Source of the DNA: Lobulomyces angularis
Taxonomy: Eukaryota; Chytridiomycota; Chytridiomycetes; Lobulomycetales; Lobulomycetaceae
Direction: 5' to 3'
Assembly: GCA_027604685.1 (NCBI GenBank)
Contig: JADHYX010000044.1
Span: 3,319-67,318, forward strand
Length of the DNA stretch: 64,000 nucleotides
Below, one piece after another: positions 33,614 to 47,372 of this stretch. The position numbers and the translations under genes were made by a program. Within the stretch, counting starts at the first letter, position 1, and each line of letters opens with the position of its first letter. A model generated the notes under the pieces. That model was not told the origin of the DNA. It made no database searches and worked only from the letters and a program-made list of their open reading frames with translations.

Positions 33614-34099
33614 AGTAATCAATTTAACTTTTAATGCAATTTTAAAAATATTTTTTTTGGAAATTTTCAAAATTCAAAAAGGAAGGAAACTTAATTGGTG
33701 GTACCTTTGTTTAAAACCAAATCATACTAAAATCTTACTCTTTTTCTAAGGCGTCTCATAGTATATCATAGGATACTATATTTTTTTACCTATTAGATTA
33801 TCGTTACTTATTTTGTAACAGTTGAAATTGTTGAAAATATTTTTTATAAGACTTTAGTATTTCCCTTAAGAAAGAAACCAAAACTAATTACATTTGATTT
33901 TTTCATCATCTTCTTGCGTCTTCTTTCTTTCCCTACTTTCTTAAAGTTTGATGCTTAAAGAATTTTTTTTAAAGAATTTTACAGCATTTCATCTTATAAC
34001 AATTCAAAATTCAAAGAGGTAGGAATCTTTATTATTCAACTTGATTCATTAATTGTGAATCGTTTTCAATTAAAAAGTCATTTCTTGATTATTATACCA
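33614..34099. other. Divergent promoter region, RING gene and NTE1
   Basis: About 490 bp with T-rich and CT-rich stretches (TTCTTGCGTCTTCTTTCTTT near 33908) and no supported gene. Confidence 0.45.
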
Positions 34100-37000
34100 A
34101 TGGATAACATTTTGGAAACTGTTACAACTACCGTTTTAAAGAAAATTAATCCGACAAACTTCATATCACAAGTTGAAGACTCTCATATACATAATATAAA
34201 AAGAAATGATAACTCTTTATTTTCTTATCTGCTATCTCTTTTATTTTCTACAATTACGTTTACCTTTTCAAGTTGGACAATCTTTACTTTAGTACTGCTT
34301 CTCTTTGCTTTAGCATATATTGTGTTTCGATATAGAATATTAACCAGATATAGTAGATTACCAGTGAATGACACGAAAGGAAATTCTATTGGTTATGACG
34401 ACCTACGACCAGATATTGAAAATGTTAACAATGAAAATTCACAATCTTATCAAGTATAATTGGTTTATTTATGTTTTTCTAATAATTTAAAATAATAGGA
34501 CGATTTAATGGGAGCATTTCTTCAATCTATAAAAGGTATAATTATAGAATTTTATTTATCAATTCCCTTTGAATTACTTAAAAAGTTTTTGGTTATTTGG
34601 ATAAACCTGTATTTCATGAGCTTGCCAGACATCTTCAAACAAAGAAACTTAAAAAAGGGTATAAATGCACAATATACAATTTTTTTCATTCTCCAATTAA
34701 GAGAGATTCTATTTGATGGAAGCGAAAAAAATAGGGCAAGTTGTTGACTATTATCTCATTCTTAAATCTTTTACTGCTGTAGGATTTCTTTGTTGTTGCA
34801 GAAGGTGAAATCCAGGTTTTTGTAAAATCAAAAAATCAAGATGACGAGGATGAAGTGGAATTTGACGTAGAATATGATAACAAGCAATGGAGCGGTAAAA
34901 TTTGTTAAAAATATTTTGATTAAAAAATATTTTGATTAAATACTGTTATAGGGCATATCTTGTTAAACGAGGTACAATCTGGCGGTACTGTTAGTAGTTT
35001 GTTTAATATTCTATCTGTATTTACGGATGGATTAAACGCAGAAACTGATCCTTTTGAAGCATCAAGCGGTGCTACGCCTGATGAACAGAACGATCTCTTT
35101 CCAGGTTTACGAAGGAATGAATCTAACGCAGTTCCATCTAATTCAGTTCAAGTGCCTCCTCTTTTGAATAATAATTCCGTAAATCTAAAAATATCTGAGA
35201 CCAATGTTGAAAGCGAGGTTAAAGTAATTTATGAAAGCATAAATGATTCTTCAGATGGCGATAATAATAAAACTGTATTAAGCGAGAAAGAGTCTGAATT
35301 AAAAACCATTAGCGAAAAAAATATTAAATGTGAAGTTAAAGAAAAAAATAAAAGTAATTTTGGGTATAAAAATCTTCACCCAGATATTGTAGCTAGGGCA
35401 TCGAAAGGTTTTTTGCCTTCAAAAAATGTGACTTACTGACTTAATTCAAATAGATGCTACAATGGTAGTAATTCCTGCTGAAGCCTTTAAAAAGTTAGCT
35501 GAAAAATATCCGAGGTTTATTGTTTTTTTCCATTAAAAGTTTAAAAAATAAACAATATTATTAGTGCCGCTGCTGGTATAGTTCAGGTCATTTTAGTTAG
35601 ATTTCAAAGAGTTACCTTTAACACGCTGTATCGTTATCTTGGTTTATCAAAAGAGCTCTTAAAAATTGAAAAGAATGTTAATAAATTCAGTAACGAAGGT
35701 AAGTAATTTGTCAATATAAATTTTATTTTATTAAGGTCTTCCTGTAAATTTTATGGATGGAGACTGGGAAGAATATTTAGAGAGACTTAGAGAGAGATTT
35801 GGATTGCATGGATCTCCTTCAATTTTGCAGAATCACAGTTTATGTAGTAGTCCTAGTAACATATCAAAGCCATTAAAAAAAAATTTTCCATTATTTTCTG
35901 ACACAGAAAGTACATTCCAGCGTCCAGGAAACCCAATTAAGAATTTACATATACAAATTTCACAGAGTAAATCAACTGCAAATAGCAATTCGAAACACAG
36001 TGTTCAAATGAAGGAAAATTACAATAGTGATGCAGATTATGACGATTCAGAGTTTGAGGTAGTCCCGAATAATGGCAAACAGTTTCCTGTTAAATCCAAA
36101 CATTTTTTTTTTGATGATATGGATGAGGGTATTGCTTGCATATTTATCGATTCTAATTAAATTGTAGATGAACTGCGCTTAAAACAGTGTTGCTTTGATT
36201 TAATATCAAAGTTAATTGGCTTTTGTCCAAACATTACAACACCAGTAAATAATTCAAAATCTCATAGTATGAGAGATTTACAACGCGATTTCGAGTTAAA
36301 CAACTACCTGATAAATGATTTATTAAATGGCTACTCCCCAAAAAAATCACAAGCGAAAAGAAGATTAAGTATTGATTCAAACACTGAAGACGACATGGTA
36401 CGTTAAAGGATACATTAGTTACTTATGATTTTAGAGCACTACTAGTAGTATTGGCGCTGGTAGCAATGTCAGTCTTTTGATAGAGCCTGCAAATGATCTT
36501 CAAATTTTACATTATAAACCTGGTAAATTGCTCCGATTTAAATGTTACCATTTTAAAGTATTTTTTTTTTTTTTTCAGGTGACATTCTATGTAAAGAAGG
36601 CGACAGGGTGGAAGGGGTGTATTTAGTAATCGATGGCTATTTAGAGGCTAGCATGAAAAGCAGTATTAATGAAATGGCAAATGCAACTTCTTTTACATCA
36701 TCAAAGGACTTAGATAATGAATACGATAGTAAAAAAGTACGCACTTTAAAAAAAAGTCTTTTTATAATTGGTGAAGGTGGTCTGGCCGGTTACCTCTCTG
36801 CTTTAACTGGTAATTAATGTAATTTAGTATTTTTTAATATTCTTTAGGCCATCCTTCTTTTATTACCTTACTGGCAAAAACCGATGTGTTAGTAGCGTTT
36901 TTGCCTAAATTAGTTTTAGATAAATATGTTGAAAAGAGTCCAAAAATTTTACTTACCCTCGCTGAAAGGCTGATTAATCAGTTATCTCCAGTAGTTTTGC

Positions 37001-39722
37001 ATATCGATATTGCATTAGGTAATTATTTTTATGTAAAAAGTAACTAAATAATCTGAAAAAAAGAATGGGGTCATGTACCAAGTGGCCACATACTTTGCCG
37101 TCAAAACGAAAAAGCTGAAGATATATATGTTGTCTTAAGTGGAAGATTGCGAACAATTCTAGTAACCCTAAAATTTTAATTTTTAATTAGAAATTAATTA
37201 CTATAAAAAAATTTAGGAAGGCAAAAATAATGACAAGTTGGATATTATTCCACCGGAGTCTCCAAAGCTAAAGAAAAAAGGAAATTCCAAAAAAGGTTTT
37301 TTCGATGGTTTTGATGTCAATGATGGAATTGGAACTAGTTTTTTTCCAGTGAAGGGACCGAGTATTGCCACATCTTACTTTGAAATTTTACAGGAACATG
37401 GTCAAGGAGAATCAGTTGGAGAGTTAGAAGCCTTGACTGGCTCTAGAAGGTTATCTTTATTATTACGCACTACTTTAAACTTTATATTTAGACCTGGGAC
37501 TCTTCATGCTATTAGAGATTCTGAAGTAGCGGTAATTCCAAAAAATTTGTTTGTAGCATTGTCTGTGCAGCATCCTGCTATTACAGTTCAAATTTCAAGA
37601 ATTATAGCCAAAAAATCGCAAGCTGATAACCTTTTCAAAAATCCAGATTTTTTACCTGGTGGTTTAGGAAGTTCCTCATCCCCATATAGTTCTAGTTCTA
37701 CATCAGCTACTTTGGCATCCAATAACTGCAACTTAAAAACTGTTGCGATACTTCCAGTTCATGCAAATGTGCCAATAGCCGAGTTTGCAGATAGATTACA
37801 GGAGAGTTTGGTTTTATTGGGGGCTTCCGTTGCTGTACTCAATACTTCTTCCGTGATGGCGAGAATGGGAAAACATGCTTTTTCAAAATTAGGAAGGTTA
37901 TAAAACAATTGTGTATTTTTTTTAAACTTAGTATCTAGATTGAAGTTGACGTCTTGGTTAAATGAAATGGAGGACAGACACAGACTCGTTTTGTATGTAG
38001 CAGACGGTGGTGTAGGATCTCCATGGACACAAAGGTAAATTTGGTAGCTTTTCTTATAAATATTTTTTATAGATGTATTCGTCAAGCTGACTGCTTGATG
38101 CTAATAGGCTTAGGCGACGAAGATCCTTCAATAGGGGAATACGAGCGGTTGCTCATTGGTATGAAAACAACAGCCAGGAAAGAACTAGTAAGATATTCAA
38201 TACATTGCTTAAATTTAATTTTCGAAACTAGGTATTACTGCATAGCGAAAGGCACTGTTTGCCTGGTTCTACTTCCTTATGGCTCAAAAATAGAGGATGG
38301 ATTCATGCACATCATCACGTAATTAGCACGTTAAAAATTCATTTTTTGAGTAATTCTAGGTACAAATGCGTTTAAAAACTGGTAACTCCTATTCTAAAGT
38401 TTCCCAGAGAAATGTTCCAACATTAACATTGTTGCGATCTCAAATATTTGCGAAATATTACACAGCAGATTCTCAGCATATAAAGAAAGCTGGACATTCT
38501 ACAGACGTGCATTCAGGACTACGATCAGATTTTGCTAGGCTCGGAAGAAGATTACTATCAAAGTCTATTGGCTTGGTATTAGGTTTTGTTTGAATAATTT
38601 TGTATAATTTGTTAATTAATTAAACTTATTATAGGAGGTGGAGGTGCTCGTGGTATCGCACATGTTGGGATTATTCAAGCATTTGAGGAAGCTGGAATCC
38701 CTGTTGATATGGTTGGTGGCACCTCCATTGGAAGCTTTGTGGGGGGATTATATGCCAGAGAAAATGACGCAGTTTCAATATATGGCAGAGCCAAGAGTTT
38801 TAGTAATAGGATGTCTTCGCTATGGCGAAAAATTCTAGATATCACTTATCCATTCACTGCGTTATTTACTGGTCATGAGTTCAATCGTGGTATTTGGAAA
38901 GTATTTTTAGATACAAGAATTGAAGATTGCTGGTTACCTTACTTCGCTATTACTACTAATATTACCTGGTCAAGAATGGAAGCGCACAGGTTTGGTTATA
39001 TGTGGCGCTACATAAGAGCATCAATGTCTCTATCTGGGGTATTTAATATATTGAGTTTTTCTTAATATTTGTTCAATATAGTACTTACCACCTCTATGTG
39101 ATAATGGTCATATGGTAAATTTTTATTATATTTTAAAATTACTTCCACAAAATGTTTTAGTTGCTAGATGGAGGTTATTTGAATAATTTACCAGCAGATG
39201 TGATGAAGGTCTTAGGTGCCGATACGGTTATTGCTGTAGACGTAGGCAGTGCAGATGATAATTCTGATGTGAATTATGGTGATTCATTATCTGGTTGGTG
39301 GGTGATGTGGTGTAGAATGAATCCCTTGTAACTTAACAAAATTTTAAATTAAAAACTTTTTATTTCTTAGAGCTGGAATTATTGGGCCAGATGTTAGCAA
39401 AATTCCTGCAATGGCTGAAATACAAAGCAGATTGGCATATGTTAGTTGTGTAAAACAACTTGAAACCGCAAAGTCTATCGATGGGTATTGTACAGCAATT
39501 AATTTATTCATTTTTTTTAGGGTTCTGTATTTGCGGCCGCCTGTTAACCACTATGGAACACTGGAATTTGGAAAATACGATAAAATTTTTCAATGTGGTT
39601 ATGAATACGGAAAAGAAATTGTTGCTAATTGGGAAAGAGATAGCGTTTTAGAAGAGTTATTTGGAATAAAAACTGAAGCAGATGATAAAAAGGGACGGCA
39701 GAATCGAAGAGCTTCTATTTGA
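34100..39722 (+). CDS. NTE1: Lysophospholipase NTE1 (neuropathy target esterase)
   Basis: About 25 short introns. An ER-membrane serine esterase that deacylates phosphatidylcholine to glycerophosphocholine. Order: N-terminal membrane helix ([20 protein letters not shown]); first cyclic-nucleotide-binding-like domain ([42 protein letters not shown]); [12 protein letters not shown]; second cNMP domain ([20 protein letters not shown]); third ([32 protein letters not shown]); Rossmann-like [16 protein letters not shown]; then the patatin domain with GGGGARG, the nucleophile elbow GTSIG and the dyad Asp in [14 protein letters not shown]. The C-terminus [18 protein letters not shown] matches fungal NTE1. 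Start at ATG 34100. One intron (34736-34782) appears to use a GC donor. The second cNMP domain is preceded by an unusually long Asn/Ser-rich linker. Essentially complete. Confidence 0.95.
34736..34782 (+). other. Candidate GC-AG intron in NTE1
   Basis: The exon before ends ...GSEKNR and the next starts [13 protein letters not shown], the expected NTE1 reading. The only donor that keeps this frame is AGG|GCAAGT, the known GC-AG donor consensus, with acceptor CTGTAG. The GT at 34740 shifts the frame into a stop. Confidence 0.6.
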
Positions 39723-40077
39723 ATTTTTTTTTACATTTAGTATTTTATAGTTTGATATTTACTTTTTTAGTCATTATAATTCACGATTATTATTGTAATT
39801 TATTTAAATTTTAAAATACGGTATAACTCACTTCGTAAGCCAAATATTTACCAGAATTTTTTACAAAACTACTCTATTTCTACACAAAATGGGTTACCTT
39901 CAATAAAATATTTTTTTTAAGAAAAATATCAATTTCATTTAACGGATTCCCAGTATTAAAATTTTATTTTATTAATTTGTTTATTTTATTATATTTTATT
40001 TTTTAATGTTTAATTTTTTAATTTTTTTTTTTTTTTTTTAATAGGGGTTATATAATTATTTTTATTATTAAACAAAT
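39723..40077. other. Intergenic AT-rich spacer
   Basis: 355 bp between NTE1 and DBP7, with poly-T tracts; no supported feature. Confidence 0.5.
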
Positions 40078-43000
40078 ATGGAAGATACATTTACTTTGAA
40101 TTTTAGTACGTCGGTTCTACCATTAAAGTCAACCAGTAATCAATTAAAAAGAAAAGCGTCGGAAATAAAAGGAAACTGGAAAAAAAAAAGAAATTTTATA
40201 AAAAACCAGAATGATAGTAAATTTCATTACAGCAATACAAACACTTCTTTAAATGAAAGCAGTTTCGGAAAAAATTCAGAAGAACTGGGAAATAACGGAG
40301 TTAAACTGGATGCTATTAAACATAAATTCGAAAATTCTGCAGTTGTCACTAAACCATCAATAAACCAAAAAAATAATTTATCAGTTCCTCATATTCCAGA
40401 TGCTAAGCCTAGTTATGTTTCTTCTTCAATTTTTACCTCTAATCCAGCAATACCCTCTGTTTCCAAACCAGTTGAAACGGAAAAAAATACACAAAAAACT
40501 GAGGATTTGAGCGTTTTTTCGAAGGTGAATTCCTTTGAAGAGATGAATATCAATCCTTTATTAGTGAAGCATCTTCATTCCAAATTATCCATCAAAAAGC
40601 CAACTAAAATACAATCCTTTGCCTTGCCAGGTTAGTTTTTTGATTCTTCTGAAATTGACCATTAACTTTTCCGCTTCTTATTAGTTTTATTACAAAATTC
40701 CGCTAGAGATATTTTAATAAATGCTCAAACCGGTTCTGGTAAAACTCTTACATTTTTACTTCCTATAATTCACCGGATTTTAAAGGCTGCAGAAGAAATG
40801 GACGATTCCGTTGCCTGTGAAGTAAATTTTAAAATAAAGTAAAGATATTTTAATAAATGTAGGTATTGTGTAGAAAAATTGGATGTTTAGCAATTGTTCT
40901 AGCTCCGACTAGAGAGTTAGCTAGGCAAATATATACAAATTTGAACCTATATCTTCAATTTTCTCATGCAGGTATTAGAAGTACCGAGCGAGACAAAAAG
41001 GACGAATCTTCTGATGATGAAAGCTCTAAACATTCGAATTTACCATCTAATGTACAGGAAAAGAAATTTAAGGCTCATTGGATTGTACCAGGTTTGGTTG
41101 TTGGAGGAGAAAAAAAAAAAAGTGAGAAAGCTAGATTAAGAAAAGGAATAAATATTTTAGTATCGACTCCTGGAAGATTACTGGATCATTTGCAGACTAC
41201 TCAATGTTTTGAGGCTGCCAATTTAAGATGGTTAGTATTTGATGAAGCTGATAGGCTACTTGAGGTAAAATATCTTATTGGTGAAGTTAAATGTAATGTT
41301 TTCCGTTAGCTTGGATTCAAACAACCTTTAACAGAAATTATAGCTATCTTAGACGCAAAACGAAATGAACGGTTAAAAAAAGGTGTTCTTGCTAGTAACC
41401 GCAGATTAAAAATAATAAATTGGCCAAAAGATAGGTTTGCAAATTGTTTGGAAAATTTTATTTATTATTTGTAGACAAATCATACTTTGCTCCGCTACAC
41501 TTGGTGCGGAAGTGCGGCAGCTTGCCGAAACTACTTTAAATGATCCTATTATGATAAATCAAGATAAATTAAATGAAACTAAAAAGAAGGTGGAAAAGAC
41601 CGTCATAAAGGAAAAAGTTGATCAAAAAGCCTTTGTAAATATCCAACCACAATCACAGAACACTGACGATATGGCAGGAAAGGAAATAGTAAATGCTCCT
41701 CTTGAAGCATTACCAAATCCAACTGATAAAACAAAATTTATCAGTAATTCTGTTATACTGGAAAAAGGCGATGATTTTAATACTGCTGATTGCACAAATA
41801 ACGGTGAAGAAAATGGTATTGCTGAAGAGACTAACATACCAAATAAAAATGACAAAGTTAATGTTACTAAATGGGACGACGAAGAGTTACAAACGAATTC
41901 CCAAATCATGGACATTGATGGAAAGACTGTTTCTGAAGCAGCCAAAGTTGAAAATGCGAAATTTAATATTCCTCCACAAATAAAGCAAAGTTATGTTGTT
42001 GTTCCAGCAAAACAAAGACTTGTTGCTATTATTTCCCTTTTAAGACATTTGGCCTGTCAAGAAAAACCTTGCAAAATTATGGTGTTTATATCAAGCTGTG
42101 ATTCAGTTGACTTCTACTATCGCTTGTTTAATGAAGGTGGGAAGAGATTTAAGGCAGTTATTGACGATGAGGATAAATTGAATTTTGACTTTGACAATTT
42201 TAAGAATATCAAAACAGATTTCATTGGAGAAAGTGAAACTGAGGAGGAAGAAGACTTGTATGAGGATGATGATGAAGAGCGACAAAATAATTTTATTATT
42301 GAAAAGAAGAAAGGAGTTGAATCTGGTGGGGAATTGCCACGACCAATTATCCCTTTTGTGCAGATCCTAAAATTGCATGGTGACTTGCCACAAACTGAAA
42401 GAATGAAAGTAACTGAAACCTTTACACGGAGTGAATCTTCCATTTTGCTATGTACAGATGTAGTTGCCAGAGGACTAGGTAAATTTAATCACTGGTATAG
42501 GTAATCTAAAACTTGACTTGATAGATGTTCCTGACGTTACACATATTATTCAGTTTGATCCCCCTACTGATATCAATGATTACGCACATAGAGTTGGCCG
42601 AACCGCCAGATTGGGCAAAGAAGGAGAAGCTCTTATATTTTTATTGCCTAGCGAATTTCCATTCTTAGAGATATTAGCTACGTTTAATGTTAAAAACTTG
42701 AATGCAATAACTGCAGAACAACTTTTTAAGTGGCTCGTCACAGATAAAGAAATGAAAGAGGGAAGAGTTGATAAAAACATTATTGGTGGGCTAAACGGTG
42801 TTATTGAGTTTGACAAGGAAGTTATTGTAAACGGAAAAAAACAGAAAAAAAGAAAGCATGTTGAAGTAGTTGCCACTGATTTGCATATGATGCTAGAACG
42901 TTATGTTTTAAGCCATGAGGATGTAGGGGTTATTTTTTATTATTATTAATTTTTTTAATTACGTTAGATGCATCAGTTGGCAAGATCTGCATACTCTTCG

Positions 43001-43541
43001 TTTGTCAGATCCTATGCTACTCATCAGCAGACTCATAATCAAATTTTTCATTTAAAAAAATTGCATTTGGGACATGTAGCGAAATGTTTTGGGTTAAGGG
43101 AAGCACCTTCAGGTGTAGGATTTGCAAAAACCAAGCAAATTTTGAATGAAAAAAAAAAAATTAAAGCGCAAGAAAAAAAAGATGGACAATTTGGATATGC
43201 GGCTTTCAAAAGAAAGAGTGACATTTTATTGAGCCAAAGTGCTAATGAATTTAGCGATGGCAATGTTAAAAAATTAAATAAAGAAAGAGTTGGATTCGTT
43301 AAAAATCCAGCGACTTCTGTTAAAGTAAAACCAAGTATCGGCGGTTATTCAAATAAAACACTAAAAATTAATCGTGATTTTGGAGAAAGGAGTAAGCACT
43401 CTGAGAGAAAATCTTTTTCCACTGGTTTTTCTAAGGGCGTGGCAGGAAGAGGCATGGCAGGAAGAGGTACATTTTATTTGTTGTCTTTTTTATTTTGTTA
43501 TAGGACGCTCCAATCTCACAAAGAAGATGACTGGTCGATAA
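40078..43541 (+). CDS. DBP7: DEAD-box RNA helicase DBP7/DDX31
   Basis: Eight exons give 1051 aa: 40078-40630, 40685-40821, 40863-41264, 41310-41434, 41475-42478, 42525-42922, 42968-43466, 43504-43541. A nucleolar ATP-dependent helicase for 60S subunit assembly. Motifs in order: Q-motif region [12 protein letters not shown], Walker A AQTGSGKT, Ia [28 protein letters not shown] (II), CSATLG (III), [43 protein letters not shown] (VI). The DBP7-specific C-terminus is [14 protein letters not shown] ... [20 protein letters not shown]. Large acidic inserts sit between helicase domains (residues ~470-570 and ~640-690), which is usual for DDX31/Dbp7. An Arg/Gly-rich basic tail ends at TAA 43539-43541. 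All junctions are in phase. Confidence 0.95.
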
Positions 43542-43680
43542 ATAGTTCTTTACACAGTAGTGTATTTATGTGAGATGATATGTAACATTAATTTATATAT
43601 AAAAATCATAATCATTAATTTATCTTACATTTTAGTACGGCAAATTTTTTAATCTAATAAATTATAGAGCTAAAAATTTA

Positions 43681-46600
43681 TTAAAATTTTAAGGAACTTC
43701 TAACAAATAAATTTTTTTTCAAAGTGTCATTATTTTCAAGCTTGTTATTGAAGTTCTCCGTAGAATTTCTTAGATTGTTAATTGGTGTCCTTGGTAATTT
43801 CGCCCTAGTTGTAAAACCTTTATTAAAATCCTTAATACTTTATAAAGAATGATTATTTAATATTAGTTAAAAAAAAAAAATTTAATTAAATGCAAGTTAC
43901 TCTTGATCGGTAACTACAGTTTTTGGTGGTCGAGGCTTTATTATTAATATTTCCTTAAAAAAAATGTTTATTTTAAGTTCAAATACTATTTTTGATATTC
44001 TAGGTATACTTTATCTTCATTATCACTACCGTCTTCCTTCTTATAATTATGGGTTGCAGCCAACGCAACTTTAGGTAAAATTTTTCGTGGTGTCGGTGTG
44101 TTTGACCGGGAGGTAGGGGTCTGCGGCCTCTTCATTTCTGATAATAACGTTTCCTTCAAGGACAAGGTTGATGAATTTACTATGTTCTTTGTAAAAATTA
44201 TAAAAAAACATTGTAAAGAAATTTTTTTTTATAATTTACTTTCTTGTAGTTTTTATACTGATTTATGCTGCCAGAATTCAATTTTTGATTTTTACAGGTG
44301 TACTTTCTCAGTAATTGTGATCCAAATGTTTCATCTACATTCGCAATAGTTTCTTCAGCTTCATCAGTTTCTTCTATCTCTGCATCAGGGTCCTTAAAAA
44401 CTTTTTTTAGAGCGGTGAAACAGGGTGTAAAATGTACCTCATAATCGTCCACATCGTATTCTTCGCCATCCTCAGAAACACTGTCATTAATATCATGTTC
44501 TGCGTCATCTGTAATGGTTTTTTTAAGGATAGTAAGAATTGAAAATTTATATATACGAAAAAATACCATTTTCAAGCAATTCTAACACGAAGCTACATTG
44601 TCTAAAAAAGCATTCGTCCAAATCATCCTTAACATCTTCTAATACCCTTTCTACACCACAATCCCTACCTAATGTTAAAAATCTATTTTCTAAGAACAAG
44701 TTGTAAAAAATACTCAAACAAAAACTTTTAATTTTATCATTTTCACTGTTTCGCAATAAATTAATCAAAATCTTAATAATCTCTTTCCCTTTTTTTTGGT
44801 TAAATATTGCATCTCTGCCAGCACTTCTCAAATTTAAGTTCATTAACAGCGCCGTACTAAACTCCACAGTGTAGTCACTAAACTGGTGTTCAGAATTTGA
44901 ATATTTCAGGATTTCCATTAAATGTGGAATAACATTGTGTTTTATGATTATTGATTGGGCGAATCGTCTTAAGTTATTTTTTTCAATTAACTAGCACTAA
45001 CTTGTATTGTTACCTTAAACTTAATTTTTGCAACGTTCCTAGAATATTTTGTTTGTAATTGCTGTCTATTAAACCTTCTTCTAGTAGAACATCTATTAGA
45101 CAAGCAACAATTTTTGTAGAAGGATTTTTAACTTTTTGCGAATGATTCGATTGTAAATGACTCAGTACATAAGATCTACCTAAACTTTCCGAAGTAATTA
45201 AGTTTAAAAATTTGGAAAGTTGATATTTTGCAGGAGTAGAGCTTTCAAAAACCTTTTCTACAAAGCTCTAAAAATGGATCAATAATTTTTAAAGTAAAAT
45301 TCAAAACCTACTTTATCAGCATTCAAATTTAACAAGTCAATTTCAACTAAATTTTGAATAAAGCTTTTTCTTTTTTTGTGGGTTGTAATTCCCATATATT
45401 CCTTAAAAAATTGTAGAGTTCAAAACAATGATATATAAACTTTCTTATTACATGTCCCAAAGCTTCTAGTAACAATATGGATGTTCTAGTAATTTCATTA
45501 TTATCGGCAATTTTTTCAAATTCATTTTTGATTAAAGAAAAGTCTATACTGTTTGAAGTTACTGCGTCACTGAAAAAAGTTTATTAAAGAAAATTTATTT
45601 GTTAATTTTATTACGAGTCTGTATTGTTTTGGTTTGGGAATACTGATAAGTTGTTTTCGGTGACTGGGTTGTCATTATCGTTATAGTCTTGCTCTGCCTT
45701 TCGGGAATAGTGTACATGTGGCTGATTACTGTGAGAAGTATCCACTTGTTTATCAGCAATTGGAGTAGATTGTATTTCTGATAAAGAAGTCTTTTCAACA
45801 ATTTGAGACTTTTTAAATGTTGAAAGTCTCTGACAGATACTTTGCAGATAAGAAGGCGTTATCTTAAAATGTAGTTTCAAAAGTTAGAGTTTTGTTCTTG
45901 GATAAATACAGTTACCTGCTCACCATTAATGCAAGATGCCAACGTTTGAACTAGTTCTGACGCAATCATTATCAAATTGTGATAATCATTCTTAAAAAAA
46001 ATAATTTTAACAAATGTTGTAAGTGTTACCTGTAAGGTTCTGTGTTTGCTTATCATATTTCTTTCTTTTTCTTCATATTGCCTTAATGTAGACTTTAAAT
46101 CTCGATTTTGACTCGATAAATCTATTAATTAACCAACAATTAAATTCTTTTTAAAAAATTAGAGATACTTTGATATTCTTCAGAAATATGAACATCCTAA
46201 AAAAAAAATTCTTCGTTAGGCAAAAAAAAATCCATTAAGCGATACTTTTTTATTTAAAAGAGTCAACAGCCTGGGACACTGCTTTTTTCTTAATGCCTGG
46301 GATAAAAAATTCTTTAATCTTTCTTCAATTTCTTCGACCCAACGTTTACTAAACAAATCCTTGAAACTTGGATGTTGAGTAGGATCAGGCACATACGGCA
46401 ATGCATAAAACGATAAAAATTGTGTTGTTTTACAAAGGTCCGATCCTCTGGTGCCCAGATACTCTTTCAAAGTTTGCATGGTATCCTCTATTGAATATTT
46501 CTAAAAAGAAAAATTTTTGGTAAGAAAATTTCCTAATAACATATACTTTTTGTGCTGTAGCTCTGACGGAATTATGTATTGGGAAAATGGCAAAGTAAAT

Positions 46601-47015
46601 ACTGAAAGTAAATTCTAATTTTTGATACACTGGGTCTCTCGATCTAACTTGCGCTGAGAAGGTTTTGTCCCAAAGTGAAAAAAAGGCTTCCCTATCACCC
46701 TCATGAAACGCAATGATAAATCGATTCTAAAAATGTTTATTTTTTTTAAAATTTAATTTTTATATGCTTTTATTGTAATAATTAAAATTAAAAACATATT
46801 TCAAACAAAATTACTTGAATTTCTTGAGTTCTTTCTTCATTAGAATTACTATCTCTTGAAATGTTTTCAACTCTTATTTTTGATGACGAGGTAGGTCTCC
46901 CCTTTAATAGAGCTTCTCTATTGAAAGCGGCATGGGAACTAGGATATTCAGCAAATTCCAGATATTCTATTACTATACCGTTAAGTTCAATTTCACGATC
47001 AGCTTCAAGTAACAT
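43681..47015 (-). CDS. ARMC9: LisH-domain ciliary basal-body protein ARMC9
   Basis: Fifteen exons give 865 aa: 46815-47015, 46547-46726, 46246-46500, 46169-46196, 46030-46121, 45916-45990, 45615-45862, 45452-45569, 45312-45401, 45014-45267, 44567-44967, 44240-44508, 44010-44186, 43901-43953, 43681-43837. ARMC9 is a basal-body and ciliary-tip protein (Joubert syndrome gene in humans). Matching blocks: VIEYLEFAEYPSSHAAFNRE (LisH-like), DPVYQKLEFTFSIYFAIFPI, TTQFLSFYALPYVPDPTQHP, NDYHNLIMIASELVQTL, ITPSYLQSICQRL, DYTVEFSTALLMNLNLRSAG, then an acidic stretch and a TP-rich basic tail. The last two exons are inferred from splice frame. Its presence indicates a flagellated life stage. It replaces a set of short open frames that otherwise look unrelated. 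Confidence 0.9.
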
Positions 47016-47372
47016 TTTTCAACAAAAATTTTTTTCTCAGTAACTTCCTTTTTTTATCTCCGACTTCATAAGTTGGTTTTTCCTTCATTCAAAAATACAG
47101 CATTAAAAAACTGCAAGTTTAATAAATATTTTGAAGATAGCATGAATAATAACAAGTTTAGGCTAATTAAGTTAAAAAGAAAGTTTTTTTTGACGAATTA
47201 TAACTTTGATTTCATTTTTTTTTGTTGTCTCAAAATTGAATCTATTTTGTTAACAACTTTATTGATGAAAAACATTTATAAAAATTTATCATATTTACTT
47301 AAGTACTCTAATTTAAAATTTATTGGAAAAAACATTTAATATTGTAAGCTCGATATTTTAAAGAAAAAGTTG
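47016..47372. other. Intergenic spacer with an unsupported 66-codon ORF
   Basis: Between the ARMC9 start and the stop of the isomerase gene. A plus-strand ORF from ATG at about 47141 encodes a Lys/Phe/Leu-rich peptide typical of AT-rich noise. I do not call it. Confidence 0.4.

Noticed and set aside
41622..41945. Minus-strand reading frame of 107 codons inside the helicase gene, with similar ones at 42117-42443 and 42580-42876
   Set aside because: Antisense shadows of DBP7 exons caused by codon bias.
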